Of a DNA stretch of 22,870 nt, positions 1 through 7,719 are shown in pieces. The position numbers and the translations under genes were made by a program. How positions within the stretch are numbered: the first letter of the stretch is position 1; each line of letters starts with the position of its first letter. The DNA lies in assembly GCA_046758465.1 (NCBI GenBank), contig JBHIAG010000024.1:1-22870 (forward strand). The letters run 5' to 3'. The notes beneath the pieces are model-generated. The model saw nothing but the letters and a program-made list of their open reading frames with translations, ran no database searches and was not told where the DNA came from. Origin of the DNA: JBHIAG01 sp046758465 (GTDB lineage Bacteria > Acidobacteriota > Terriglobia > Acidiferrales > 2-02-FULL-67-57).

Positions 1-3000
1 ATAGGCATCATCCACCGCCACCGGGGCATCGTTCACTGCCCCCACACTGATGGTGACGGTGGCGGTGCTGCTCAGCCCGCTGGGGTCGGTGACCGTGAAG
101 ACGAAGCTATCGGATCCGTTAAAGTTCAGCTCCGGGGTGTAGTTCAGCGTCGCGGAGGTCGCCGACACCGGGGTGAGCGCTCCCAGCGTCCCGTTGCTGG
201 GAGCGGTAGCAATGGCAAAGGTCAGCTCATCGCCATCTGGGTCAGACCCGGTCAGGGTGATGCTCGCCACCGTGTCCTCATCGGTGTTCACGGTCTGGGC
301 ATCAGCCACCGGGTCGCGGCTCACATTTGTTACAGTAACCGTGAAATTCGTCTGGTCGCTGGCCCCTTTGTCATCGGTGGCCTGCAAGCCCATCTGGAAA
401 GAGGCCGAGCCCTCGCTGCTCGTGACCACGTCGAAGCCCGGGGAAAGCCGGACGCTGCCAAGGGAAGCCCACGAGGGGGCGTTGACCAGTTCCAGCGTGA
501 TCGGGTCGCCGTCCACGTCCTGTACGGTGACGCTGATGACCCTCTCAGTATTTTCCTGGATTGTCTGATCAGAAATCGGTGTCAGGAATGGGGCATCGTT
601 GACCGGGTTGATAGTGATGGGAATGATTGCGGCACTGCTGGCTGCGCTGCCATCGCTTACCGTGAAGCTGAAAGAATCATCGCCGTTGAAGTTCAGGTCG
701 GGGGTGTAGTCCACTGTCGCCGAGGTCGCCGACACCGGGGTGAGCGCTCCCAGCGTCCCATGACTGGGCGGGGTGAGGATGGCAAAGGTGAGCGGGTCAC
801 CGTTGGCGTCGGTGGCTGACAAGGTAATGGTGCTCAAAGTATCTTCGTCCAAGCTCACGCTCGCCTCGTTAGCCACCGGCGCCGAATTCAGAACCTCTAC
901 CGAAAGAGACTGCGTACGCAGAACCCCTCCGACGCTTCCCACCACTGTCAGTTCGAAAGTCCCTGAAGGGGTATTAGTCTCCGCCGCCACGGTCAGTATG
1001 GTTTGCGGCTGTGGCGTTTGGAGATCAATGGTGAGGCTGGGAGCGGCGAAGGTGGCGGTGATGCCGACGGGCAGCGGGCCCAGAGAGAGGTCAACGGTCC
1101 CGGTGAAGCCGTTGATGGCTTGGAGAGCGACCGTAGTTGAGCCCGCCTCTCCCCCGGCGACCAGGGAGGGCGGGGCAGCGACGGTCAAGGCAAAGTCCGT
1201 GATGCGGAGCAGCAGCGTACTTGTGCGTCGCACCTGGCCGAACTGAGCTACCAGGGTGATTTCAAAATCGCCGGGAGCGACGGACGGGTCGACGTTGAAG
1301 GTTAATTCCGTGGCCGAGCCGACGGCGACACTGCGGCTGGCGAAGGTGGCGGTGAGGCCCGCAGGCAGTTCCTCGACCGAGAGTTCAACCGTGCCGGTGA
1401 AGCCATCGAGGGACTGGACTTGGACGATAGTCGTGTCCGAGGAACCGCCGCGGAGTGCGGTCAGCGCAGTGTCAGCCGTGAGAGCGAACCCCTCGATGAC
1501 GCGGAGGAGCAGGGTGCGGGTGCGTCGCAGTTGGCCCACCGCGCCGACCAGGGTGATTTCAAAATCGCCGGGGGCGACGGACGGGTCGACGTTGAAGGTT
1601 AATTCCGTGGCCGAGTCAGCGGCGACACTGCGGCTGGCGAAGGTGGCGGTGAGGCCCGCAGGCAGTTCCTCGACCGAGAGTTCAACCGTGCCGGTGAAAC
1701 CACCCAGGGACTGGACTTGGACGATAATCGTGTCCGAGGGACCGCCGCGGAGTGCGCGCAGGGGAGCTTCGGTCGTGAGAGCGACGCCGCTCACGTTAGT
1801 GGTGAGCAGGCTGAAATCGCTCAACAGAACGGTGGCACCGGTCTGGCTGGCGAAGTCGGTGATTTTCCACTCTTCTCGGGTCTCGTCGCGGATGAGCAGC
1901 AGGCGCAGGGTGAGGGCGTCTGTGCGCTGTTGCGTGAATCCCGGTTCGGTCTTGGTGGTGAAGGTAATCTGGAAGGGGTTGATTTGCAGAATGGCGGTGG
2001 TGTCAGCGCCGGGGATGAGCTGGCTGTTGGCCACGACATAATAGACCCGGGCAGCGGTGAGCTGATCAAAGAAGTTCCACGTCTGCTCCTCGAGGGTGGG
2101 ATAGTCCGAGAAGCGCTGCTCATCAAAGCAGTTCATAAACTGGCTGAGTTGCAAGCTCTCGGTGCCAGCCTGGAGACACTTGCTGACGGGGTGCTCCGGG
2201 TTGGGCAATTCACGCAGGGTGAGGGTCAACTCCGCGGTGGCCGTCTGCCCCAGGTCGTCCTGGACAGTAACCACCACGCGGTAGGAGGGGCCTGGGGTCA
2301 ACTCCCAGGTATCCAAGTCGAACACCGGCCCCTGGGCGCGCAAGGGAGTGCCGACGATTTCCCATTGGTAGCTCACCAGGGTGAGGCCGTCGGCGGCAGT
2401 AGATTCACCGGCCTCGAGGCGGAGGCGTGCGCCGTGCGCGGCTTCGACCGTGGGAAGCTGAACGGAAACCGGTGGGTCGCTCTGGCTGTAGTAGAGTTCG
2501 CCGCCAATCACGGCGACCGGGGGTGGGGGAGGCGTGACCTCGATGAAGATGGGCACAGTCTGGGTCTCGAAGCCCTCGGCTGCCGCGAACAACTGAATTT
2601 CATGAACACCCAGTGGCGTCTCGCGGCTGGTGTAGACGGTGAAGGTGGTCGGCGGCGGAGCACTCTGCCCGGGCTCGTGGCTGAATTGGACGGTTGTGGG
2701 CTCGACGGTAATACCCTGCGGGAGCTCCCCAACGCTCAGGGCCACAACGCCGGCGAACTCAGCGTCAGGGACCAACGTAACCTCGAATTCCGCGCGGGCA
2801 CCCAGTTGCACCTCCACGGGGGTACTGGCGGTGGTGGCGGGATTGACTTCCAGCGCGAAGCCGCCAGCAGCGACCTCGCCGATGCTCACATAGATGAGCG
2901 CGGAGACTGGTGTCAGCGTGCCCGAAGCGCCGGTAATCGGGATAGAAGTCGGGCCGGTGGGGGCGTTGCCGGTGGCGCTGATGGCGAGGGTGACGCTTTC

Positions 3001-4167
3001 CGGCGGGGCCCCCTCAGTGCCCAGATTGCTGAGCGTGGCCGTGGCGGGTTCGACGACCAAACCTTCCGGCAGGGGCCCGACGCCGAGGGAGACAGTGCCG
3101 GAGAAGCCCTCATCCGGCACCAGGGTGACGGTCACTTCGACCTGGTCGCCGCGCGCCAGCTCCAGCGGAGCGCCTTCATTTGTTTCGGGAGAGAGACTCA
3201 ACGAGAAGCCGACAGCGGTGGTGAAAACAACGACAGGGACTTCTTGCGTGTAAACGATAAAGTTTCCGGTGCGGTTTCCGGTGGGGGTCTCGACGGTGAA
3301 CGTGTAGGCGCCGGGCGGCACGTTGGAATCGATGGTGATGGTGACCGGGAGGGTTTCGGCTGTGGCGCCGGGCCGGAGGACGGCGGTCAATCCGTCCTGG
3401 GCAAACCGCACGGCGGTGGCTTCGGCCAGGTTGTCGCCGCTGATTTCGGCCTCGACGGTAGTCCCGACCGCGCCGCGGTCGGGCACGATGGTGACTACCG
3501 GGTCGGAAGCGGTGCTGCCAAAGGCTGACTGCACTTCTTCGGCGGTGGCCGAGCGCGGGGGCTCGGGCGGCCGGTTGCTGAACACGACGGTGAGCTGGCC
3601 TGGCTGAAGAACGGCCTCGCCTGTAATGTTGGGGTTGCTGGAGGTGACGACGACGATGCCGTGCAGGGCCATGACGACGGTGGCGGTGGGGGTGGCGTCG
3701 AGATACTCTTCGGTGCCGATGACACCGGCGACGGCTTGGCGGGTGCGCACGCGGAAGCTGCTTCCCTCGCGGGTGCGGTTGGCGACGATGGCGCGCAGTT
3801 TGCCGTAGGTGAGAGCGAGCTCGGATTGCTGTGACTGCTCGTCGTGGCTGACGATCCGCAGGCGGGCTTGGGAGCCGATGTTGAGAATCGAGCCATCGCT
3901 CAAGCCGATGCGGACGCGACCGCCCTTCTCGGTGCGAATGATATCTCTCCAGAAGACCGGCGCGCCTTTCTGGGCTTCCGCGACGGTTTTGCCGCGCTCG
4001 ATGTAATCCTTGGGGATGAGGGCGGTGACGGTACCGGCGGGGGCGGCGGCGGGCTTGTCGTCAGCCAGGAGCGTAAGAGGGGGGAAGCCGAGCAAGAGCA
4101 GACACACGCCCATGGCCGCAGGGATGCGGGCTGCTGGGGGAGCCAAGCGTGTGTGGCGGGTCGCCAT
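1..4167 (-). CDS. Giant exported FecR/Ig-like/cadherin-like repeat protein (C-terminus beyond left edge)
   Basis: One open frame runs from an ATG at 4167 to base 1 with no stop, giving 1389 visible residues. The start has an AGAGG Shine-Dalgarno 8 nt upstream and leads into a hydrophobic, signal-like stretch at about residues 19-36. Residues ~75-190 form a FecR-type domain, with RVRIGLSDGSILNIGS near 84-99 and FRVRTRQAVAGVIGTEE at 138-154. An IPT/Ig-like segment follows (~225-310), then several ~100-residue beta-sandwich repeats, including three tandem copies at about 790-888, 889-987 and 988-1085. From ~1086 come cadherin-like/tandem-95 units ending in NDAP motifs (for example VGAVNDAPVAVDDAY at the edge). 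FecR domains were first known from iron-dicitrate signalling, but in large exported proteins they sit in front of adhesive repeats. I infer a cell-surface or extracellular structural/adhesin protein. It lies 53 nt downstream of a PilZ gene. The C-terminal anchor or sorting signal is not visible. Confidence 0.88.
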   Translation of the reverse strand, partial: MATRHTRLAPPAARIPAAMGVCLLLLGFPPLTLLADDKPAAAPAGTVTALIPKDYIERGKTVAEAQKGAPVFWRDIIRTEKGGRVRIGLSDGSILNIGSQARLRIVSHDEQSQQSELALTYGKLRAIVANRTREGSSFRVRTRQAVAGVIGTEEYLDATPTATVVMALHGIVVVTSSNPNITGEAVLQPGQLTVVFSNRPPEPPRSATAEEVQSAFGSTASDPVVTIVPDRGAVGTTVEAEISGDNLAEATAVRFAQDGLTAVLRPGATAETLPVTITIDSNVPPGAYTFTVETPTGNRTGNFIVYTQEVPVVVFTTAVGFSLSLSPETNEGAPLELARGDQVEVTVTLVPDEGFSGTVSLGVGPLPEGLVVEPATATLSNLGTEGAPPESVTLAISATGNAPTGPTSIPITGASGTLTPVSALIYVSIGEVAAGGFALEVNPATTASTPVEVQLGARAEFEVTLVPDAEFAGVVALSVGELPQGITVEPTTVQFSHEPGQSAPPPTTFTVYTSRETPLGVHEIQLFAAAEGFETQTVPIFIEVTPPPPPVAVIGGELYYSQSDPPVSVQLPTVEAAHGARLRLEAGESTAADGLTLVSYQWEIVGTPLRAQGPVFDLDTWELTPGPSYRVVVTVQDDLGQTATAELTLTLRELPNPEHPVSKCLQAGTESLQLSQFMNCFDEQRFSDYPTLEEQTWNFFDQLTAARVYYVVANSQLIPGADTTAILQINPFQITFTTKTEPGFTQQRTDALTLRLLLIRDETREEWKITDFASQTGATVLLSDFSLLTTNVSGVALTTEAPLRALRGGPSDTIIVQVQSLGGFTGTVELSVEELPAGLTATFASRSVAADSATELTFNVDPSVAPGDFEITLVGAVGQLRRTRTLLLRVIEGFALTADTALTALRGGSSDTTIVQVQSLDGFTGTVELSVEELPAGLTATFASRSVAVGSATELTFNVDPSVAPGDFEITLVAQFGQVRRTSTLLLRITDFALTVAAPPSLVAGGEAGSTTVALQAINGFTGTVDLSLGPLPVGITATFAAPSLTIDLQTPQPQTILTVAAETNTPSGTFELTVVGSVGGVLRTQSLSVEVLNSAPVANEASVSLDEDTLSTITLSATDANGDPLTFAILTPPSHGTLGALTPVSATSATVDYTPDLNFNGDDSFSFTVSDGSAASSAAIIPITINPVNDAPFLTPISDQTIQENTERVISVTVQDVDGDPITLELVNAPSWASLGSVRLSPGFDVVTSSEGSASFQMGLQATDDKGASDQTNFTVTVTNVSRDPVADAQTVNTDEDTVASITLTGSDPDGDELTFAIATAPSNGTLGALTPVSATSATLNYTPELNFNGSDSFVFTVTDPSGLSSTATVTISVGAVNDAPVAVDDAY
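61..790 (-). repeat. Two cadherin-like (tandem-95 type) domain copies 567 bp apart
   Basis: The stretch beginning GAGGTCGCCGACACCGGGGT occurs at 155 and again at 722, with similar flanks encoding ...NGTLGALTPVSATSATLNYTP and ...HGTLGALTPVSATSATVDYTP. The offset is 567 bp (189 codons). A different cadherin-like unit (ISDQTIQENTE...) lies between them, so the array alternates two domain types. Confidence 0.8.
1207..1800 (-). repeat. Tandem 297-bp in-frame duplication within the giant repeat protein
   Basis: The block starting ACCAGGGTGATTTCAAAATC at 1250 recurs at 1547, a period of 297 bp or exactly 99 codons. By eye the ~210 nt at 1250-1460 and 1547-1757 differ at only about nine positions, so this is a recent duplication of one Ig-like repeat. 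A third, much more divergent copy of the same domain is encoded at about 910-1206. Confidence 0.88.
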
Positions 4168-4220
4168 AGGAAGTGCCTCTGCAGGCTGCCGGGGTTCGGG
4201 CAAGCCGACAGCCGCGAATC

Positions 4221-4580
4221 TTAGTTTGCCTGCTCGGGTTTGACGTCCCGCGAAGCTTCGTCGGGTCGCACGAACCGGTAGCGGTCAATGCGGGCGGCCA
4301 CGCCCACGTTCGTGCCTTGGTGCTCGACCCGGACGATGCTGCCGACACAATGCAGCAGAACTCCACCGGGCGGTGCGCCTTCGACGTTCAAGCGGACGAA
4401 GAACTCCACTTTGCTCTCCGGTTGGAGTTCCCGGTCGACCGTGAAGTAGATGCCGGTGGCGCTGATGTCGCGGAGGTCAGCCGGCCGCAGCGCTTCCCCG
4501 GCGGCTTCTCCCCACTTGATTTCCAGCGGGAGCTCCAGGGGGAAGCGTTGGGCCCGTCTACGTTCCGTGGTAGGAATCAT
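4221..4580 (-). CDS. PilZ-domain protein, probable cyclic-di-GMP receptor
   Basis: This 119-residue single-domain protein carries both PilZ signatures. The arginine motif is near the N-terminus in ERRRAQRFPLELPLEIKW (RRAQR, residues ~8-12), and the D-x-S-x-x-G motif is DISATG in RPADLRDISATGIYFTV. In the family these residues bind cyclic di-GMP. The hydrophobic beta pattern after them (VEFFVRLN, VLLHCVGSIVRVE, NVGVAARID) fits a complete small PilZ barrel. A GTG directly precedes the chosen ATG, and either could be the start; GAGGTG lies 10 nt upstream of the ATG. The gene ends 53 nt before the giant FecR protein on the same strand with no convincing terminator between them, so the two are probably co-transcribed. 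That would link surface-protein output or function to second-messenger levels (inference). Confidence 0.88.
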   Translation of the reverse strand: MIPTTERRRAQRFPLELPLEIKWGEAAGEALRPADLRDISATGIYFTVDRELQPESKVEFFVRLNVEGAPPGGVLLHCVGSIVRVEHQGTNVGVAARIDRYRFVRPDEASRDVKPEQAN

Positions 4581-4583
4581 CAC

Positions 4584-5060
4584 TCTCGTTCACCTCACTC
4601 TTGGATGGGAGGGGTGGGGGGCCATCCGTTGGACAAGCAGCCCTTACCCCGCCACTTGGGGTATATGAGAAGCCCTTCTCGATTGGGCGTCAATCCGCCT
4701 AGGGGTGGAAAAGGAGCTAGCCAGGTGCAGGGGAGGCAGGACGTGGGTCCTAGAGAGAGATCAGGACGTTCGGATGCCTTCTAGTTTGTTGTTATGCAAT
4801 GAGTTAGTTACTTTTGTGGTCGTCGCCAGCGATATTTTCCGCTGGGACTGAGAGGAGGGCCGTATATTGGAGCTTGTCCGCAGGAGATAGGGTGGCTGAG
4901 GCGCCGGCGGAGGTGGGCCGGACTGCACCGGGAGCGGCTTGTAGCGGCATGGCGCGCCTATGTCATCTGTCGCGATGCGCATGCGAGTTGCCGCTGCGGG
5001 GCCGTTGCATGGCCACGGCTCCGAGAAGGCGAATAGCCCACTAGCTGGCATAGTCCACGG
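4584..5060. other. Intergenic region, no gene supported
   Basis: These 477 bp separate the phosphodiesterase gene from the PilZ gene, both on the minus strand. Two small inverted repeats are visible: GAGAAG-cc-CTTCTC at 4667-4680 and CCAGCG-N8-CGCTGG at 4826-4845. Neither has a T-run, so neither is a clear terminator. The promoter for the PilZ/FecR pair should lie here. A TTGACG on the minus strand near 4690 has no -10 at the normal spacing. Short reading frames here are low in complexity and lack ribosome binding sites. Confidence 0.6.
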
Positions 5061-7715
5061 CTAGAAGTGTTGGTCAAAGACAGCGGGTAATTTGCGGCGG
5101 GCGGCCAGGGCGACGTCGGTCGCGGCGGCCGACCAAAGGGGCAAGACGCGCCCGGGGAAGGGTAGGAAGGTGCGGTCGCGGACTGCACCCGGCTGACGTA
5201 GTACGCGGCCGTTGCGATCGAGCATCTGCAGGGCCGCGGCCAGCGTCGGAACGACATCGAGTGTCGTGCACGGCTCGCGGAACACCAAGCCAGCGGGCAG
5301 CCCCGTGCGCTCCCCGCCCCACAGATAGAAGGCCACGCGGCTGACCTGCGGGGAAAGCCCGCCGTGGCTGCCGCCGGAGGTATAGGTCTTGGAAGAAAAG
5401 TTCCACAGCCACGCGCTCCAGACGCGCAGGTCTGGCTGCTTGGAGGCGTACTTCCAGCGCAGCCCCCGCAAATAGCGCTGTTTCATCTCCGGCGAGGAAA
5501 AGCCCGTCAGGTTCGGCGCGAATTCCGCGCTGTCCACAAATCGCAGGACATTCAGCCGCATGATGTCGGCAAAGACCAGTGGGGCGTTGCTGTAGCGGGT
5601 CTTGGCCGTCGCGGCCAGCCAGGCTTCGGGCGGGTGGAACCGCTGGAGCCAAGCACGGCGCGAGGCGCCGCTCGGCGGACGAAAGGCCGGGTCGGCGAGC
5701 AAGCCGAGCGGGTCACGGTCGGCGGCGCGCTCGAGTTCCACCGTGCCATCGGCGTGAGGCACCAGTCGCGCCAGCGGCAGATAGCGCAAGCGACCGTCCA
5801 CCGCTTCGAGCAGCAGCGCCTGACCGCCCCGGCCGGTCTGTTCGCCGGCGCTCGACAGTACCCACAAAGCCTGCTGAACCGGCGTCTGCGAGTCCCACCA
5901 ACCCTGCGCCCGCCCCGCGCGCGCCACGGCCACGACCGGCACAACCGTGACCACCAGGTCAAAGGGGTTCGGCTCGCCGCTGTCGGCGGGGTTGGGGACG
6001 CGGTAGCGGGCCAGGATTTCGAAATAGTCCATCGGCACCGACCGTCCGCGGTGGTCCACCGTGGTCTCGACCCAATTCCACTCCGCATCGAGTCCTATCG
6101 TGTAGTGGCTGAGCTGATAGAGGGAGTTGCGCGGCCCGAAGTACTTTTTGGGGATGATTTCGGGGATCGAGAGCCGGTGGCGTTCGAGCCAAGCCAGTGG
6201 GTTTTCGGCCCGAGCCAGCTCCCAGAGGTTGTCGAGCACGCGCAACTGCCGGGCATCGCGCGCAGCTTCCCGGCGCAGCCGTGCGGCTGCATCCCGCCAG
6301 TAGGGGTCCCTGCGCTTTTCCAACTGCGGCAGCCAGTCCCACACGCCGGCGTGGTAGTCGTGGTAGGCTCTGCGTTCGGGTCCGAGCCAGAGCCGGATGG
6401 CGTCGAGAGTCTCCCGCAAGCGGTCGCGCCAGCGGCGGTGTTCGTCTTCGCGCAGGCGCCGCTGGCGGGCCAGCAAGAGCAGGTGCAAGCGGTTGAGGTC
6501 ATTGTTGCGCAGGTGAATTTCGGCGCGGGCGTTGCCGAAGTTGTCGATGAAAGCCGTGACGTAGTCGTCGGCGCCCCCGGGACGCCCTTTGCCGTAGGGC
6601 GAGGAGGGACTCTCGTAAACGCGCGGGAAGTCAATCCCGGGTACGGAGGTGGTAAGTACGCGCGCGGCATTTTCGGCCATCACCGTCGCTACCGTGTGGC
6701 CGCCGAACAGCGGCGCGCGGAAAGCTCGGGTGAGCGGGAAGGAGAGATTGATCTTCCCAGGCTCGTATTCGGAGCCGTGGTCGGAGATGAGCACCACCAG
6801 AGTTTCATCCCGCCGCTGGCTCTCCTCGACTGCCGTCAGAATCCTTCCCAGGCGCCGGTCGAAGAGAATCATCCGGAACACCAGGTTCTCCGGGTTCGGG
6901 TCGATGTGGTGGTTGTGGTCGATGATGGAAAAGGAAACGGAGAGATAGTCGTGGTACTCTTTCCCGGCAAAGTCGCGCACGAGGATCATTTCGCCGAGGT
7001 GGTCGGCCAGGAAGTCCTCGGAAAAGTCAGGGTAGTTCATGCCTTTGGTGCGGCGGGCCAGGTGATGGCCGAGCACCCGCAGGGGCCGCGAGAGCGGGTG
7101 GCCGCCGCTGAGCCAGCGACGCCCGAGACCTGCCAAGTATGCATAGGGCTGCTGGCGATGAAAGAGTTGCGGTGCGATGTAGACGCGCAGGGGATTGAAG
7201 GCATCGGCCAGCAGACTGACGCCGGCCTGATCCAGAGTCCACTGCGCATTGGTTTTGCGCGCGTCGCGGAGCAGGAACTCCACGCTGTCGCGAAATCCGT
7301 CCAGGTGCGAGCGCAGGTAGCCGTTCTGCCGGCTGAAAGTCATGTGCCTCTTGACCACCGTCGGCTGGCCGGTGTCGATCACCGACCAGGCCGCCGCTGA
7401 CAGCGTTACCGTCGCCGAATACATCTGTTCGGCCCGCACACCTTGCTCATAGAAATAGCGCCGCAGGTTGGGCACCAGGTCTTGGCGGCCGGTGTAGGCG
7501 CGCCAGAGCCGGATGGCGCGGCGGAAGCCTTCCGGGTCAGGAAGTTGGTTGAGCTTTGCGGGATTGTCGGGATCGATCAGCGCCCCGACCAAGGCGGGGC
7601 TGAGCCCATCGACCTTGATCTGGATCAAACGCCGACGGGACACTTCAGGGTCGTCGGCCCGGGCGAGTCCCGCCGCCACCAGCACAAGCAAGGCAATCGC
7701 AAACAGGCGGCGCAT
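5061..7715 (-). CDS. Exported alkaline-phosphatase-superfamily phosphodiesterase/phosphohydrolase
   Basis: The start is the ATG at 7715, with a strong GGAGAAGAGGAA upstream and a signal peptide MRRLFAIALLVLVAAGLARA. A longer frame upstream only reads through the preceding gene. The 884-residue product has the metal-site pattern of the nucleotide pyrophosphatase/type I phosphodiesterase branch: D36 in QIKVDG; S106, aligned by spacing to the following DTG with the usual Thr/Ser nucleophile; D266 and H270 in SIIDHNHHID (DxxxH); D312-H313 in LVVLISDHGSE; and H784 in GGSHGG. Near the C-terminus, LDVVPTLAAAL resembles the family's D-x-x-P-T helix. At 884 residues it is about twice the usual length, with ~460 residues inserted between the last two metal motifs. 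It starts 4 nt after an exported protein of unknown family and should be translated with it. Likely role: cleaving a phosphoester or phosphodiester in the periplasm. The substrate is unknown. Confidence 0.83.
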   Translation of the reverse strand: MRRLFAIALLVLVAAGLARADDPEVSRRRLIQIKVDGLSPALVGALIDPDNPAKLNQLPDPEGFRRAIRLWRAYTGRQDLVPNLRRYFYEQGVRAEQMYSATVTLSAAAWSVIDTGQPTVVKRHMTFSRQNGYLRSHLDGFRDSVEFLLRDARKTNAQWTLDQAGVSLLADAFNPLRVYIAPQLFHRQQPYAYLAGLGRRWLSGGHPLSRPLRVLGHHLARRTKGMNYPDFSEDFLADHLGEMILVRDFAGKEYHDYLSVSFSIIDHNHHIDPNPENLVFRMILFDRRLGRILTAVEESQRRDETLVVLISDHGSEYEPGKINLSFPLTRAFRAPLFGGHTVATVMAENAARVLTTSVPGIDFPRVYESPSSPYGKGRPGGADDYVTAFIDNFGNARAEIHLRNNDLNRLHLLLLARQRRLREDEHRRWRDRLRETLDAIRLWLGPERRAYHDYHAGVWDWLPQLEKRRDPYWRDAAARLRREAARDARQLRVLDNLWELARAENPLAWLERHRLSIPEIIPKKYFGPRNSLYQLSHYTIGLDAEWNWVETTVDHRGRSVPMDYFEILARYRVPNPADSGEPNPFDLVVTVVPVVAVARAGRAQGWWDSQTPVQQALWVLSSAGEQTGRGGQALLLEAVDGRLRYLPLARLVPHADGTVELERAADRDPLGLLADPAFRPPSGASRRAWLQRFHPPEAWLAATAKTRYSNAPLVFADIMRLNVLRFVDSAEFAPNLTGFSSPEMKQRYLRGLRWKYASKQPDLRVWSAWLWNFSSKTYTSGGSHGGLSPQVSRVAFYLWGGERTGLPAGLVFREPCTTLDVVPTLAAALQMLDRNGRVLRQPGAVRDRTFLPFPGRVLPLWSAAATDVALAARRKLPAVFDQHF

Positions 7716-7719
7716 CCGG

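Noticed and set aside
1717..3528. 603-codon open frame on the plus strand
   Set aside because: It is antisense to the giant FecR/Ig protein, whose minus frame has clear domains. The plus translation is Gly/Glu/Arg-rich with no motif, a GC-rich shadow.
4584..4800. Cyclic-di-GMP riboswitch upstream of the PilZ gene
   Set aside because: I compared the minus strand with the GEMM-I consensus and saw no matching conserved core.
4761..5051. 96-codon minus-strand frame between the phosphodiesterase and PilZ genes
   Set aside because: Pro/Ser/Arg-rich translation, no signal, domain or good ribosome site.
5364..7400. 678-codon open frame on the plus strand
   Set aside because: Antisense to the phosphodiesterase gene, with no family motif or ribosome site.
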